Origin: Paraspadella gotoi
Taxonomy: Eukaryota; Chaetognatha
Length of the DNA stretch: 64,000 bases
Direction: 5' to 3'
Assembly (NCBI GenBank): GCA_051294375.1
Contig: CM119270.1
Span: forward strand, 8,543,213 to 8,607,212
The notes beneath the pieces are model-generated. The model saw only the letters and a list, made by a program, of their open reading frames with translations, was not told the DNA's origin and searched no databases. Each line of letters begins with the position of its first letter. Position 1 is the first letter of the stretch. Positions 1 to 13,392 of this stretch are shown here, piece after piece. The position numbers and the translations under genes were made by a program.

Positions 1-852
1 TCCTAACCAACAGACCAAATGAAACCAAATAAATAAAAACCCGTTGATGTTGTAGTTGCAATAGTTTTTGCTGACGCGGTTATAGTTCGTGCGGCGACGA
101 CGATGGCGACGTCAGTTAGGACGAAACCAATTCTGGAGGCAAGATTATTTTCTTTTTTTACGACTCCAGTTTATGGTTAATTCGATATGGTTTTTTTTTT
201 TCGACCCGACTCGGTTGAATACAGTAGATTCGGTTTATAATTTATTCAGTTACGTTTGTAACTTTAAATACTTTAAAACTAACTAATTGAGCATTGAAAT
301 AATGTTCTCACAATCTTCCAATTTCTAATTTTGATGACTTTTCTTTCGATATTTTCTCCTTTGCAATCAGTTGCGTCACAAAGAAAAGAATAGAAGAACT
401 CTGATTTAACTTCTGGCTTCTTTGGCTCATCAAAGGTTCTATTTTTTTTCCTAATCCATGAAATCAACCAGATCCATTTATCGGTCCATTTCTCGCGATG
501 GTAGCAACGGAGCCAAGGAATCTATGGTGTGGAGAGAAACGGGGACTATTCGCCAAATCGCTCGTCAAAAATTCAACTAGAAGAGAGATTTCCACCCCAG
601 CCCGGCCTCCAGTGTTTGGACTTTTTTGTCAAGATAGAGGTTCTCTCACCGACAGGGGTCTCTCCTCATCCTCATCTCCTCATTCCACTCACTTCTTCTC
701 CCAGCCGAGGGTTGAAATAGACCCTGCCTCCTCGCCAGTGCATACCTTCAGAGTTTGCCTTCGAAATAATTTCTTTTTCAACAATTTTATTTCTCATGCG
801 ATGCATTCGCGGTCACGCTACTCAAGTTGTTTCTTTTTTGTTTGTTTCTTTC
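1..852. other. No supported gene; leading low-complexity stretch
   Basis: AT-rich sequence with a short CG-rich patch near 85-125 and homopolymer runs. Reading frames here are short, start at arbitrary ATGs, and show no splice-bounded block or recognisable domain. I see no RNA gene or clear repeat boundary. Confidence 0.5.

Positions 853-943
<91 letters not shown>
853..943. repeat. (CTTT)n microsatellite
   Basis: Uninterrupted tetranucleotide array of about 90 bp. Long reading frames over it (poly Phe-Leu-Ser on one strand, Lys-Glu-Arg on the other) are produced by the repeat and are not genes. Confidence 0.95.
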
Positions 944-2510
944 ACTCTCAATTACTCCCCCATTTACTTTTTTCTTCCTTCCAAAAGTTTTTTTTTTCTT
1001 TTTCACTTCCTTCCTTCCATCCGTCCTTTCTTTCTTCCTCTCTTCCTCCCTTCCTTTCTTCCTCTCTTCCTCCCTTTCCTTCCTTCTATCCGTCCTTCCT
1101 TCCTTCCCACCAGTCATTCTCTTCTTTCTGAATAAATTCCTTATTCATTCTTACATTCTTCTTCAAATGCAAATTTTTTTTTGCTTTGAGATACAAACCG
1201 AGAATTAATAATTAAACCCTCACAAAAGATTCGAAATTAATCAGAATTTCACGGCAGCATCTCTCTGACGTTGACGCATGAATTTGCGGCTTTTGACGCG
1301 ACTGGTTTTCCGCAACCCTTCGTTTTTATTTATTCTAGTTTTTTTTCTTGGTAAACATTTCTTGGCATCATTTTTAGGTCTATTTTTTTGGCTTCCGCCT
1401 CGCGCGCCCTCTCTCACGTGCGATACAAGCCACGGACTTTTTTCTTTTCTTTTCTTTTTTTTTTTTTTGAGAAAAATTCCTCCCTTTCATCCATTATTTT
1501 TTTTTCAATCTTTTCCTTTTTCCATTTCTTTTTCGTCCCGCGTCGGAATGACCTTCTATAGTCTCTGTGTATTCTCTTTTTCTGGAACCAAATATTTTTT
1601 ATCAGGCTTTTTTTTCCAGTGGTTTTCACTCCTATCCATCTCAGCATTTTCCGCCCTTATTTCCTACGCCTTTTCTTTTCTATTCGCCCCTTCTTTCCTA
1701 CGCCTTTTTTTCTCTTCGCTCCCTACCTTTCCTACGCCTTTCTTTACCCCTCTTTCGACGTCCTTATCTTGCCGCCTTTGTCCTACGCCTTGTCAGCCCT
1801 TCTTTCCTACGCCTTGTCTTTTAACCCTCGCCCCTTCTTTCTTTCCTACTCCATGTCTTTTATTCTTCGCCGCCTTCTTCTTCCCATGACTTGTATTTCT
1901 ATTCGCCCCTTCTTTCCTACGCGCTTGTCTTTTATCTTTGTTTCTTCTTTCCTTTCATTTCCTCCCTTTTCTTTCTTTCGTTTTCGCTTTTTTCCTCTTT
2001 GCTTTGCTTTTGCTTTGCTTTCATCTCTCCTCTCTACTCAACTCCACTCAACCCCCCCCCAGCCCCATCCTCTCCTCTCTCCCTTCCTCTCTCCCTTTTC
2101 CCTCTTTTTTTCTTCTTTCTCCATTTCCCCTCATCTTCCGTCGGTCCATTGCGGTCTCTTCTCCCTTCTTTTTCTCTCTCTCTCTGTACTCTCCTCTCCT
2201 CTCTTCTCTTCTCTTCTCTTCTCTTCTTCTCTTCTCTTCTCTACTCTTCTTTCTCTCTCTTCTCTTCTCTTCTCTTCCTCTTCTCTTCTCTCTCTTCTCT
2301 ACTCTCCTATCCTCTCCTCTCCTCTCCTCTTCTCATCTCCTTCCTCTCCTTTCTCTCTCTCCTCTCCTTCTCCTCTCCTCTCTTCTCTTGTCCTTCTCCC
2401 TCCCCTCCCCTCCTCTCTCTCCTCTCCTTTCCTCTCCTCTTTTCTCCTCCCTCTTCTCTTCTCTCTTCTCCTCTGCTTCTCCTTCCCTCCCTCCAACTAT
2501 TTCCCTTTGC
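944..2510. repeat. Pyrimidine-rich block with degenerate minisatellite
   Basis: About 1.5 kb almost wholly C and T on the plus strand. Between about 1,640 and 1,935 a phrase close to CCTTCTTTCCTACGCCTTGT recurs many times, forming a decayed minisatellite of roughly 30-bp period. From 2,170 to 2,490 it becomes (TCTCC/TCTTC)n. The 1,893-1,999 portion recurs after the first N gap (12,367-12,469), and the part from about 1,945 to 2,413 recurs inverted at 12,495-12,930. All long frames here are compositional. Confidence 0.8.
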
Positions 2511-2870
2511 CACGTCTCATGTCAACTCGACCTTTGATTTTCGATGTTTTGGTAGAAACTTGAGGCAAGTTTTCCTTCATTTTTTTTTCGCTAAGAGAAA
2601 AAAGTTTGAATGTTGTTCTTTTTCCTTTATGAAGAAGAGTAGAGGATAAAGTGCATTGGAAGATAGATATGAATATCAAGATATCAGCAGCACCAGAGTT
2701 TTTTAGATCCTTTTAAACTCCATTGCTGAAACAAAAACCAAGTAGAGACGAACCTTTTAGTTTTAACTGTTTTTACAAATGTAAATAACTTATAAATACC
2801 TTAAATACAAAGTTTCTAAAAAAATAGAAAAAAAATCAATAAAAAGTATTCTTCCCTCGTTTCCCTCGCA

Positions 2871-5800
2871 GACTGCTCAACACCAAGGCGCTGACGTCTC
2901 ACCTTGCAGCGACCACACCCGCAATGTCTCGTCCACCAAAGCGAGGAGCAATTCCGACGTCGCCGCCGACGCAACCGACAGACTCGCCGAGAAATCCAAA
3001 CAATAAAAATCAAAGGCTTTCCGGTGAGTGTAGCATCGTTGAACATTAACTATATATTATTAGAAAATTAAAAATTAATTATCAGAATCTTCCTCATATT
3101 GTTTCTCTTTTCAGCTAAAGCGCCCTCTAATTTTTCTCTCTTTTTTTCTCTTCCTCTTTTCTTTTTTTCAATCTAGATTCAAAAAATGCGTGATTTAGAC
3201 GATAAGGATTTTTTTTTCAGAACACTTTTCGATTTCTAACCTTACTTTTTGCAGACCAGATATCATATGCAATTATTAGATTTAAAAGAAAAGAAAATAA
3301 ATTATATCATTCAAAGTATCTTTCATGTTCATGTAAACAAATTCTGCATTAGATTTTCCAATTTCTCAAAAGATTTCTCAGCTCATGCAGACATTGGTCT
3401 TGAATAAGACAAAGTCGAAAGCCTCGCGACATCGAGGAGCAAGAATTCAATAAAGGAATTATTGAAAAAAAAAAAGAAAAAAAGAAAGAAAAAATGAAGG
3501 GCAACGAACTCTTCTTTCTGTTTTGTGTATGGAAAGAATTTGGAAGATACAGAAAGGCAGAAATATTGGAGTTGCTGAAGCGATAAATAGATAGTTAGAT
3601 AATAAAGGGAGAAAACTGATACAGAAAGACTGAAAAAGAAGAAAAAAAAGAAAGGAGAAAATTTAAAAAAAGAACCCACGCAATATTCGCGGAGCGATAA
3701 ACTGGATTGTTTGCCGAAGATTCTGTCACTTTTTTTTCGTTTTTTCTTCCAAACAAATTCTCCGATATTTCAAAATACTAAATGTAGTAAAATAAAATCA
3801 ATGTTTTTTATAAATTCGTTAAATTTAGATATTTTTTATGCTTTAGGGTCACGATGACATCTCGAACAAAAACCTCTTATGTTTTTAAAAGATCGTTTAT
3901 CTTATCGAAAAGATCTTATAGCGTCCAAATTCGTTTTTTCATGTTTTTTTTTTTTTTTTTTGGTCCTGCATCAAAGAATCCGTCAAAGAACAAATTTTTC
4001 AAATCTGGAAAAAATAACTACTGGAGATTAAACTTCAACAAATTTATTGTTTTATTTGAATATATTTTCAGGTTGATATTTTTAAATATGTTTAAATATG
4101 TTTAAATATGTTGTATGACAAAAAATTTAATGGTTAGATTAAAATTATCATTTTTTTAAAGATATAGAAGTATTGCCAGTTTGGTGACCGTACTTGTTTT
4201 GCGCATACTTGCAAACCGACAAGACTTTATATTAAAAGTTTTTGCGCTTTTACAGTTTAATCAGGGGCGATATGGAGGAAGAAATCAGTACAAGAATCAT
4301 CAATAGTTAAAAGTAAGATAATGGGCAACTATCTTCTGAAAGTGCCCCAATTCGTCCTGAATTTAATTTTTCTCCGCGCCCTGTGTATAAGGAGTAATAA
4401 AAAGTTCGATAAATGGCAACGGGTTTAGAAAAAAAGAGAAAATGAATACATTTTCGGAATTGTCAAAAGATCTACTTTCTAAATATCTGCTTTGTTTCAG
4501 TGTTATTTCGGAGTTTAAATTTAGTGATCGCTTGCTTAAGCGAAATATCCTTTATTTATTAGCCGATTTTAAAAAACGTACGAGGTTTCGTTCGAGATGC
4601 CAAACACAATGCTGTTTCCACGATACAGATTTTTATCACATTTTTTAAAATTTTACATCCTTATTATTATATAGTAGCAACCTAACAATATATAAATATA
4701 ATTAATAAAAAATCAGGGTGGCCTTCGACCATATCGTCCTCAAGCCGGCGTCGTCCCCCTCGCCACCCAAATCTAAGGCGGCTGTCTCCGCTTTGGGGCG
4801 GCGGCGATCCCGAGACGCTCGACAACGCGCTGCCGCCGCAGTGACGCCGCTATGCGCGCTCTGAATTAGAGCGGCGTCCCGGCGCCGGGAATCGGCAGAT
4901 CCAGCACCGATTCTGCCTGAAATTCATCCGACTGCAAGTTGAAGGGCGGCGGAACGAGAGGAGAATGGTGAGGAAGAGGGGAGGAGAGTGGGACGAGGGG
5001 GGAGGGGGAGGTTTGTGGAGAAATGAATGGGGAAGATGGGGTGAGAAAGAAAAATGAATTAAAATTTAAAAACATGGGAATTGTATTAACGTTTTTTACG
5101 TTCCACCATTTTTATGACTAATATGCTAATTACTCTTGAACAATGAACATTCTTGAAAAGGAGTACACAATAAAATGATTTTAAAATCTCGCTTAAATCC
5201 TGGTTCTACGTACTTAAATCATGAATTGGGTTATTAAAAAATTACTAATCTTATTAATTTCTGCCCGACGGCGAAAGGGCGTAATTTTTCATGAATTCAT
5301 TATAATGGCGCAAAAGCAACACAAATGAGAACATGTTGAAATTATAACAATATCCTTATATTTTAAAACAAGACTGGAACTTGACCGACTGAACCTCCTT
5401 GGGCCGAGGCGAGCGAGGAGCGCCGGCCCCAGTGACGTGCCGTGGCTTCGCATGGTAAGAGGAGGCACGCCTCTTGGTCGCGCGCCGCCGCTGGAGCGCC
5501 CAACTCCGCCAAAAAATGGAAAGGATGATGGAAGGAAATCGGATGGAGCAATTGGCTTCGTTGCAGGAGCGACTGCCCGGACTCTCAACACTCGTGACCG
5601 TGAGCACGTGAGGTTGTGGAGTGGAGTCGTTTTGGTGTATTAATGGTTGCCATTTGCTTAATGTTAATTGAAAAAACTATAGGCCATTATTGGTTTATGA
5701 GGCTCATTTTTAAAAACTTTTACAAATTCTTGACCAAAGTTATTCTAACAAAGTATTAAATATACATAGTATCTAAACTTTGCATCGATATTATTTGATC

Positions 5801-6286
5801 CTTACATCTCCTTTCCCCCCATCCTCGGCTTCTCAGGAGCAGCACATAGAAACGTGCGGAAAGGCGTCAGAGTTTACGCGGCAGATGGTTGAGACGCGAG
5901 TCGCGAGAAGATGGACAGGAGGCAGGAACAAAGAGGAAGGAGCAAAGAAGGGAGACAGTTTGAAAAACTAGCAGAACACGTGAGTAGAGAAGGAATTATC
6001 GAATTCTTGTAAACATACACGTATCAATATTTTTTAAATTTGAAAATAATTATTTTAATGAATAAGTATTGCTTTTTTTTTTTTCTTAAAAGGAACGTCC
6101 ATTGTGAAGACCAGTTGAGAAGAAACAAAGGAAAATTTGGGAAAAGAAGAGTCTCGACAATTGAGTCCACTCGATGTTCCTATGAAATCAGTCACACGTA
6201 ATACCAAAAAACAAGTTTAACATCATTAACGACACGACATGATTGAAAATTCTTTACCTTTTGTTTTTAAGGAAGTTTCTGGCTTG
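2871..6286 (+). pseudogene. Indel-damaged duplicate of the stathmin gene
   Basis: Blocks matching every exon of the stathmin gene at 13,393-16,720 occur in the same order and spacing: about 2,871-3,026, 4,714-4,965, 5,374-5,609, 5,839-5,980, 6,093-6,190 and the final short exon near 6,269. Introns match too. Exonic single-base insertions and deletions destroy the frame; for example GCGTCAACACC of the good copy reads GCTCAACACC here. Because indels are equally frequent in introns and exons, unpolished long-read sequence of the same locus (a retained haplotig) explains this better than a true pseudogene. It should not be counted as a second gene until checked. Confidence 0.75.
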
Positions 6287-9275
6287 AGGATTAAAATAAG
6301 GAATTTCGACCAAATAATGAAATTGGCTGTATTATACATATTGTCCTTCAAATCCGAATTGACATCGCGTTTCCCGCCGAAACTTCCTATTTTTACAAAA
6401 AGAGTTTTCAAAATTTTGAGGTTGAGACATTTATACATTTAATTAACGAGCTTGATATTAATTAATTTCGTCACTAAAGATTTTATGATTAAATTTATGG
6501 TTAAACTTAGTCTTGATGGTCCACAAAGTCCGAAAAAATCTGAACAATTAGCAACATACGATACGAAATATGTTCCAAATCTGCTCGAAACGAGGTCTCT
6601 TTCGGGATTATTACAGTAGAAAAAAATTCGACCGTAGTCCATTTTAATCTGACCTTTAAAATTATATTTTTCTTACACATATTTTGTTCATTTTTCTAGC
6701 GAATACCAAGAATATTTATCATCAGAGTCAGAGAGGGACTGTGACCTAAATTTTTGCAGTACTGCTTTGACATACTCTTAATATATCTGGCTCTGCTTTT
6801 GCGCTATTAGGGGCACCAAGTCCATTAGCTTCCTTTCGCTGTTGAAATGTTTTTATTCTTTTCAAATTTCAATACTCCCTTCTATCCCTCAATTCTTTTC
6901 TCCCCAAAGTTCCCTTTGTGATGCTTTTTATTTGATTTCGTCGAACCGGCTTGCTTAAATCTAGTCAAAGAAGACCGCTTAATTGTTTCAATTTTATTGT
7001 AAACACAGTCAAAATATAATATCGGGCGGATTTTCCCAAAATAGCCATGCCTTTATTCTCATATCACTGTACCTTTACACTTTCAAATTTTTTTTGCGTG
7101 CTGCTTTTTCATTATGTCACCCGGAGTATAGAAAAAAATAGTACGATATTCAACAATTTACCGTCCTAATTTCAAAACGCTTTTTTGACTTAAAAATTTT
7201 AATTAAAAAATAAATTTTCCTGGTTTAAAAAAAAAATTGATAATTGATTCATTACTTTTTTCGTTCTTTTCGCCCTCTGGATAAAATAATTTTCCGTAAT
7301 TTTGAACGTATCAAAAACCAACTTGAAAAGAAATATCAACAATTTTGACATTATTCTGGACTTAAAAAGATATTATTTGAACCTTTCAAAAAAAAAACAG
7401 CTTAAATAAGAAGTTGAATAGAACAAAAAGTAAAATCTCTTGTGAGGCTTCTCAATTGGTAATCTATTTGGCCATTTTTTAGCCCCTTTGTTAAATGAAC
7501 TTTGACAAATAACATTGCCTTCAGAATGGCATGATTTTTGACGTAGTAATTTCAAAGGAGTTAAATTTCGGCAATTCCTCCTTTAATATATTACAATTTA
7601 CGTGATTTATATGAAGAGCATTGAGTAACAGTATTTTTTAACCTTACTGAAAATATATAAGTGACATTAATTGTATGACACTATGGCAACGTTGCTTATT
7701 AATTTTCTTTTAAAATTCAATGCCAAATCTATCATCTGTAAAACCCCGAGAAAAAATGTTATTAGTAATAAATGTTTTATCTCTGAATGCCATAAATGTT
7801 AGATTACTGAATTCTAACTGAATGTGCTCAAATTCATTGCTGTTTTAATGAATTAACCAGTTTGCTCTCCTTAAATTAATAGCTACTGTAATTTAATTTT
7901 TCAGCAAAATATGAAATGGGATGGTCATTACTGTTAAGCAGAAAAGACCTTCCCCAAAACAAGCGATCATATTTTTTACAGGGTTCTTAAATTTAAAATA
8001 CAAAAAATAAGGTTTCTAGAATTTAAAAAAAATCCCCGTTTTTAATTGTTTGCAAATTTATTTTTATTACGAAACGCAGGTTGTTTTTTAATTCGTAGAT
8101 GACTTGTATTCGTTTTCTTAATCTTTAATTTAATTTGAAAAATTTGTATCAATAATTTCTTAACCAAATTCTTCATAGGTTATGAGATGCGACTCTATTT
8201 TCAATCCCTGCAGTATTGTATTTGCATTAGTATAAGCTGTGAAAATTGTATCATGTGATTTTCTTTTCTCAAATAAAAAATGCTTTTTTTTGTCTTTATA
8301 TTTTTGACGCCTTAATTAAAAATAAAGAAAAACATTTTATTCTAGTAACTTGACAGTTGGACATTACGTATTCTGTAATAATCATTTTTTCGCAAAATGA
8401 GAGGAAAAGGCAGGAAAGAAAGTGTCGAATTTTAAAATTCAAAATTGTCTATCGAATAAATACGCAATTGCGCATGCAAAAGTTTTCAAAAATAAACTCG
8501 ATTTATGGCGACCATAATTTACAATAACTGAGAAGGATAGTTATCGCAATTGTAAACGCCCATGTGTGCGTGGTAAGCATTCGAGGCTGCGTCCCGTCAG
8601 TAGTTGCCACCACGCACAGCGCTTTTCTTTAATACTGTGTCAGTTTGCCAACAAGTCAGGGAGGGTTTCCACAAGGACGTCGGTTTTAAACCCACAACGT
8701 TTTTCGAGTCGGAATGTTGCGTCAGCCCCGTAAACCAATACGCCATAAACGAGACAGAGACGGTCGGTTTTATACTCTACAATCCTAATTTTTCGCTGTA
8801 TCCCATGTTTTTAACAAGTAGTTAGCGTACCAGTAGTCAGTAGGTTTTAAAAAAACGTATGTCGAATGGTTTGGACTCTTATAAGTTTAAAATCTAGTAC
8901 GTCTTACACCCCATTTATGCATCGCCCCGTAATGGAAACGAGTTATATCATGACCGCCGGAATAATAAAAACACATCGATTTTCAGGTTCAAGCATTTAT
9001 TTGATTTGCATACAGATGAGTTATCTGCAATTCTGCATATCATCAATTCGTATTTTTTAAATATTGATTATACGCATCTTTTGTAAACCTAAAATCGTCT
9101 TACAGAATTTACTAAAAAAAAGGTGGATTTTTAAAGTAGTAAAATGTGTTATTCTTACTTACTATATAATAACCTTTTTTGTCTCTTACCTTAACCTTAA
9201 CCTTAACCTTAATTATTACTACTTTGTAAAGTTTCTTTACAAACCCGAGTTTATCCGTTTCTCTCTCTCTCCTTC
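6287..9275. other. Intergenic region of duplicate unit; no gene seen
   Basis: AT-rich DNA matching 16,721-19,594 with indels. Only a GC-richer patch at about 8,560-8,800 and four CCTTAA units near 9,188-9,212 stand out. I found no exon-like, splice-bounded block. Confidence 0.5.
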
Positions 9276-9419
9276 TCACTCCTCCTCTTCTCCCTCGCCT
9301 CCACCGAGTCCATCCCAACTTCCATCGTAGTCTTTCTCCAACGCAGCCAAATCTTCTCTCGCCTCCGAGAACTCGCCTCTCCATCTGACCGTACCTGTGA
9401 AGTGAGGGAAAGAAGTCGA

Positions 9420-9436
9420 GCTCTCTCTCTCTCTCT

Positions 9437-9486
<50 letters not shown>

Positions 9487-9508
9487 TCTCTCTCTCTCTC
9501 TCTCTCTT
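9420..9508. repeat. (CT)n microsatellite in tubulin duplicate intron
   Basis: Interrupted CT dinucleotide array just upstream, on the minus strand, of the damaged last tubulin exon. The intact copy has a longer, uninterrupted array at 19,752-19,832. Confidence 0.9.
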
Positions 9509-10318
9509 CTTACCAGTGGACGAAGGCCTCTTCGCGTTTACATAAGATCGAACGTGATTTAAGCCTTGCCCAAGCTTCTGGCGATGGCGGTGGTTGTTGT
9601 TCAACATGCAGACGGCGCTTGGACTTTGGCCCAGTCGCCGCCGGGCACTACCGTCGGAGGCTGGTAGTTGATGCCGACCTATAAACAAACTATCGAATTA
9701 GTTATTAGACTAAAAGAAGGATTAATACAATCTTAAAAATCAAAAAATCAATAATAATCAATATTCAATACAAATCAATATTCAATACAACTTAAGATAT
9801 AACTTACCTATAATGTAAAACTCGAAAACAAAACTTTAAAAAAAAAAATAAGATTTAAACGACCCGAAAGCTCACCTTAACCCAGTGGGACACCAATCGA
9901 CGAATTGGATTCGTCCGCTTGGTCTTGATGGTGGCGATGGAGGAATTGTACGTCTTTTGGAACGACGTCGCCGCGGTACAACAGACCAAACACGCCTGTA
10001 TTTGCCGTGACGGGTCGCACTCACCATCATGCCAAAAGAAAATGAAAATTTTGGGAAAAGTTGTAAGGAGATGCTATTTTTACTTCCGGGGCAAGCAATT
10101 CAACAACTCGTCTTTAGCTCGAACCTGATTTGGCCGCGCTCGAAACAAGCGTTTTATTTCCGCCACGGATTGAGTTGCTCGTGGTAAGCTTTCTCGCAGA
10201 AATGACCGGGAGCGTAAGTAGCGAGAAGGAAAGTTGGCATTCGAGGGTAGCACCTGAAAAAAAATAAATTAGTTAAGTGCCTCCCTCTTTCATATGATAT
10301 GATAACGTTTAAAATCTA

Positions 10319-10690
10319 TGGAGAATATAGAAGAGGAGAGAAGAGAAAGCAAGCGAAAGAAGAAGAGAAGAGGAAGTTGATAGGAAGGGAAAAGAAAGAA
10401 CCGAAGGAAAAACGAAGGAGAAACAAAGAAAAAGAAAAAAAAAGAAAGATAGCATTAGAAGAATAGAAGTGAAAAGGAAGGGGAAAAGAAGAGAAGAGAA
10501 GACAATAGAAGAGAATAAAAGAGATAAAAGGAACGAAAGGAAAAAAAGAAAAGAAAAAAAAGAGAAGAGGAAGAAAACAGAAGAGAATAGAATTAGGAAG
10601 ACAATAAAAGTGAAAGGAAGGAAAAGAAGACAAGAAGAAGAAAAAGGATGAAAAAAAAAACAAAGAGAAGAGAAGAGAATAAAAAGAGAG
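10319..10690. repeat. Purine-rich (AGAAG)n-like tract
   Basis: About 370 bp of A and G on the plus strand, within a tubulin intron of the duplicate unit. It matches 20,636-21,008 in the good copy. Reading frames in it are low-complexity Lys/Glu/Arg or Phe/Leu/Ser. Confidence 0.85.
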
Positions 10691-12341
10691 TGAATATAGA
10701 GGCTGTTCGCACCAAGTTTGTCTGGAATTCTGCGAAGTCGACGTTCAACGGCGCCGTTCGAATCTGAGCGACGGCCGTTGATCGAAGAGACAACTGAGCC
10801 AAGAGGCGATTGAGTTCGTGTAGGTTCGGTTCTCGCTTCGATGTCAAGACTCCGCCTTTAAAATCAATCGATCGATCAAATCATAAAACAATTACATTCA
10901 CTAAATAGATAACAAGCGTATATTCACGGATTTCCTCAAACTAACTTCACGGAAAATTAAAAGTTAAGTTGAATGATACTGGGTCTCACATGCTTAGTGA
11001 AGTTTTTTAACACATTCCTAACCAGTAAGAAATTACTATTATATTATTGGCGTTTTTTATGTTAACCTGCAAACGTCGTAAAGAGCTTTCGTTGTCGACC
11101 ATAAAGGCGCAGTCCGAGTGCGTCTAGCTCGTGTGAGTCACAAGCAAACGAGTTGTAAGGCCTCAACGGACGGGCCGTCGAGATCTAAGCCAAAGTCAGA
11201 GATCGGATGACATGATACGACTGACATGACGAGACATGGGGCGTGAAACCTGGGGCAAGGCGGTAGACGGAGAATTCGAGTTTTTGACTTTTTTCCGTAG
11301 TCGACGGAGAGACGCTCCATGAGGAGAGAAGTGAAAGCCGCTGCCCGTTCCACCGCCGAAGGAGTGAAACACGAGAAGCTGAAACGATGGCGTGAGAGGG
11401 TGAAAATGATAATCCAAACCAAAGTCAGTGCTATATAAACAATTATTTAATAATAATTCATACGAGTTTATAATATAATAATTAAAACTTTAATTATTAC
11501 AATAACTATGGAATCGATTAAATAATATAATAAATAATACTAAAACATTTCAATAACAAAAACTAATAAATAACCTTGGAGGCCAAGTGGCGTTGATCAG
11601 GCCAGTTTCCCGGCATGCGATCCAGGACCAGGTTCAATAATCTCTTTCCGATCGTATAGTGACCCCTGACATATCGAAACAAAAGGGAAAAAAATTTTCT
11701 TTATCTCTGTAATTTTCCCGTTTTTTTTCTTTTTAGCTTTTCACCTTTTTTGTTGTTCCCCGTTTTATTATTTTTTTTCCCTTTCTTTCTTAAGTTTTTT
11801 TCTTTCATTTCAGTCTGCTATATTTGCATATCACTTGATTGTGTTATTACCCAAACCAAGCGACTGTACACTTCTTTTCACCTTTTTCAACACTAAATTA
11901 TTTCCTTCCGCCCTCCTTTCTCCCGCCACCTGGCGTAATTATTAGGCAGCGTCCTCCTTTCCAGTTATGAGCTTGCTACCGGTTGTGAAAGAGTTGACGT
12001 AAGTTCCCGTCCTCCACTTCGTCCACGACCGTCGTTCCAGGTCCTTCATGACCGCTCGTGGGAACGTGCTTGCCCGCACCTGTGTAAAAGAAAGAACCCA
12101 AGGAAGGTGTCATTCTTCATCGATTCGCTTTTCTTTTCATTCTTCATTAACTTATTGATTCTTCCATACCACACCTCAAGGACATTCGTTTCATTTCATT
12201 AATCCATTCATTAATTCGTTTCATTTATTCATTCAGTCATTCGTTGACTTCCAACCAGTTTTTCGCTGAAAAAGGTAGTTGAAGAATCGTCACCTCCGCC
12301 GATCGTTTTTGTCCGACGCATCATTCTTCTCTCTTTTTTTT

Positions 12342-12366
12342 NNNNNNNNNNNNNNNNNNNNNNNNN
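12342..12366. other. Assembly gap (25 N)
   Basis: Run of N. Left flank is tubulin exon 3 of the damaged copy; right flank is the pyrimidine-rich sequence that starts the next copy of the stathmin-tubulin unit. The gap therefore marks the junction of the two unit copies. Confidence 1.
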
Positions 12367-12469
12367 TTTCTATTCGCCCCTTCTTTCCTACGCCTTGTCT
12401 TTTATCTTTGTTTCTTCTTTCCTTTCATTTCCTCCCTTTTCTTTCTTTCGTTTTCGCTTTTTTCCTCTT

Positions 12470-12494
12470 NNNNNNNNNNNNNNNNNNNNNNNNN
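12470..12494. other. Assembly gap (25 N)
   Basis: Second run of N. It separates a 103-bp plus-orientation pyrimidine piece from a purine-rich block that is the reverse complement of sequence near 1,945-2,413. Confidence 1.
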
Positions 12495-12930
12495 GAGGGG
12501 AGGGAGAGGAGAGGAGAAGAGAAGAGAGGAGAGGAGAAGAGAGGAGAGGAGAGGAAAGGAGAGGAAAGGAGATGAGAAGAGGAGAGGAGAGGAGAGGATA
12601 GGAGAGTAGAGAAGAGAAGAGAGAGAAGAGAAGAGAAGAGAAGAGAAGAGAAGAGTAGAGAAGAGAAGAAGAGAGAGAAGAGAAGAGAAGAGAGGAGAGG
12701 GAGTACAGAGAGAGAGAAAAAAAGAAGGGAGAAGAGACGCAATGGACCGGAAAGATGAGGGGAGAAATGGAGAAGAGAGAAAAGAAGGGAAAAGGAGAGA
12801 GGAAGGGAGAGAGGAGAGGATGGGGCTGGGGGGGGGTTGAGTGGAGTTGAGTAGAGAGGAGAGATGAAAGCAAAGCAAAGCAAAGCAAAGAGGAAAAAAG
12901 CGAAAACGAAAAAGAAAGAAAGGGAGGAAA
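12495..12930. repeat. Inverted copy of the CT-rich block
   Basis: A purine-rich block ending in (GCAAA)n, a GAAAAAAGCGAAAACG stretch and GGGAGGAAATGAAA, the reverse complement of sequence near 1,945-2,020. Directly after 12,930 the sequence resumes in plus orientation, matching about 2,415 onward. Part of the block (equivalent to 1,945-1,999) is present in both orientations on the two sides of the second gap. Confidence 0.8.
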
Positions 12931-13392
12931 TGAAACTCTCTTCTCCTCTCCTTTCCTCTCCTCTTTTCTCCTCCCCTCTTCTCTTCTCTCTTCTCCTCTC
13001 TTCTCCTTCCCTCCCTCCAACTATTTCCCTTTGCCACGTCTCATGTCAACTCGACCTTTGAGTTTCGATGTTTTGGTAGAAACTTGAGGCAGAGTTTTCC
13101 TTCATTTTTTTTTCGCTAAGAGAAAAAAGTTGAATGTTGTTCTTTTTCCTTTATGAAGAAGAGTAAGAGGATAAAGTGCATTGGAAGATAAGATATGAAT
13201 ATCAAAGATATCAGAGCAGAAGTTTTTTAGATCCTTTTAAACTCCATTGCTGAAACAAAAAACCAGTAGAGACGAACCTTTTAGTTTTACTGTTTTACAA
13301 ATGTAAATAACTTATAAATACCTTAAATACAAAGTTTCTAAAAAAATAGAAAAAAAAATCAATAAAAAGTATTCTTCCCTCGTTCCCCGCAG

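Larger units (their letters stand above)
9276..12322 (-). pseudogene. Indel-damaged, truncated duplicate of alpha-tubulin
   Basis: Reverse-strand blocks match the intact alpha-tubulin gene at 19,595-22,975 from its last exon back to exon 3 (about 12,256-12,322). The copy then runs into the N gap at 12,342, so exons 1 and 2 are absent. Frames are broken by scattered one-base changes; the GGGTGSG nucleotide-binding loop stays readable near 11,340-11,370, but neighbouring codons are shifted. Introns, including the purine-rich one (about 10,319-10,690 on the plus strand), are copied as well. This is best read as a low-quality second assembly of one locus. Confidence 0.75.

Noticed and set aside
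498-2649. Long plus-strand reading frames rich in Ser, Leu, Phe and Pro
   Set aside because: Produced by pyrimidine-rich low-complexity DNA; frames overlap in all three phases and have no conserved features.
8604-8825. Frame starting MPPRTALFFNTVSVCQ (also at 18,942)
   Set aside because: The two copies diverge into different frames after single-base indels; no splice signals or family match.
9188-9212. Four CCTTAA units (also at 19,508-19,533) as a telomere-like repeat
   Set aside because: Only four units, internal, and the unit does not match common animal telomere repeats.
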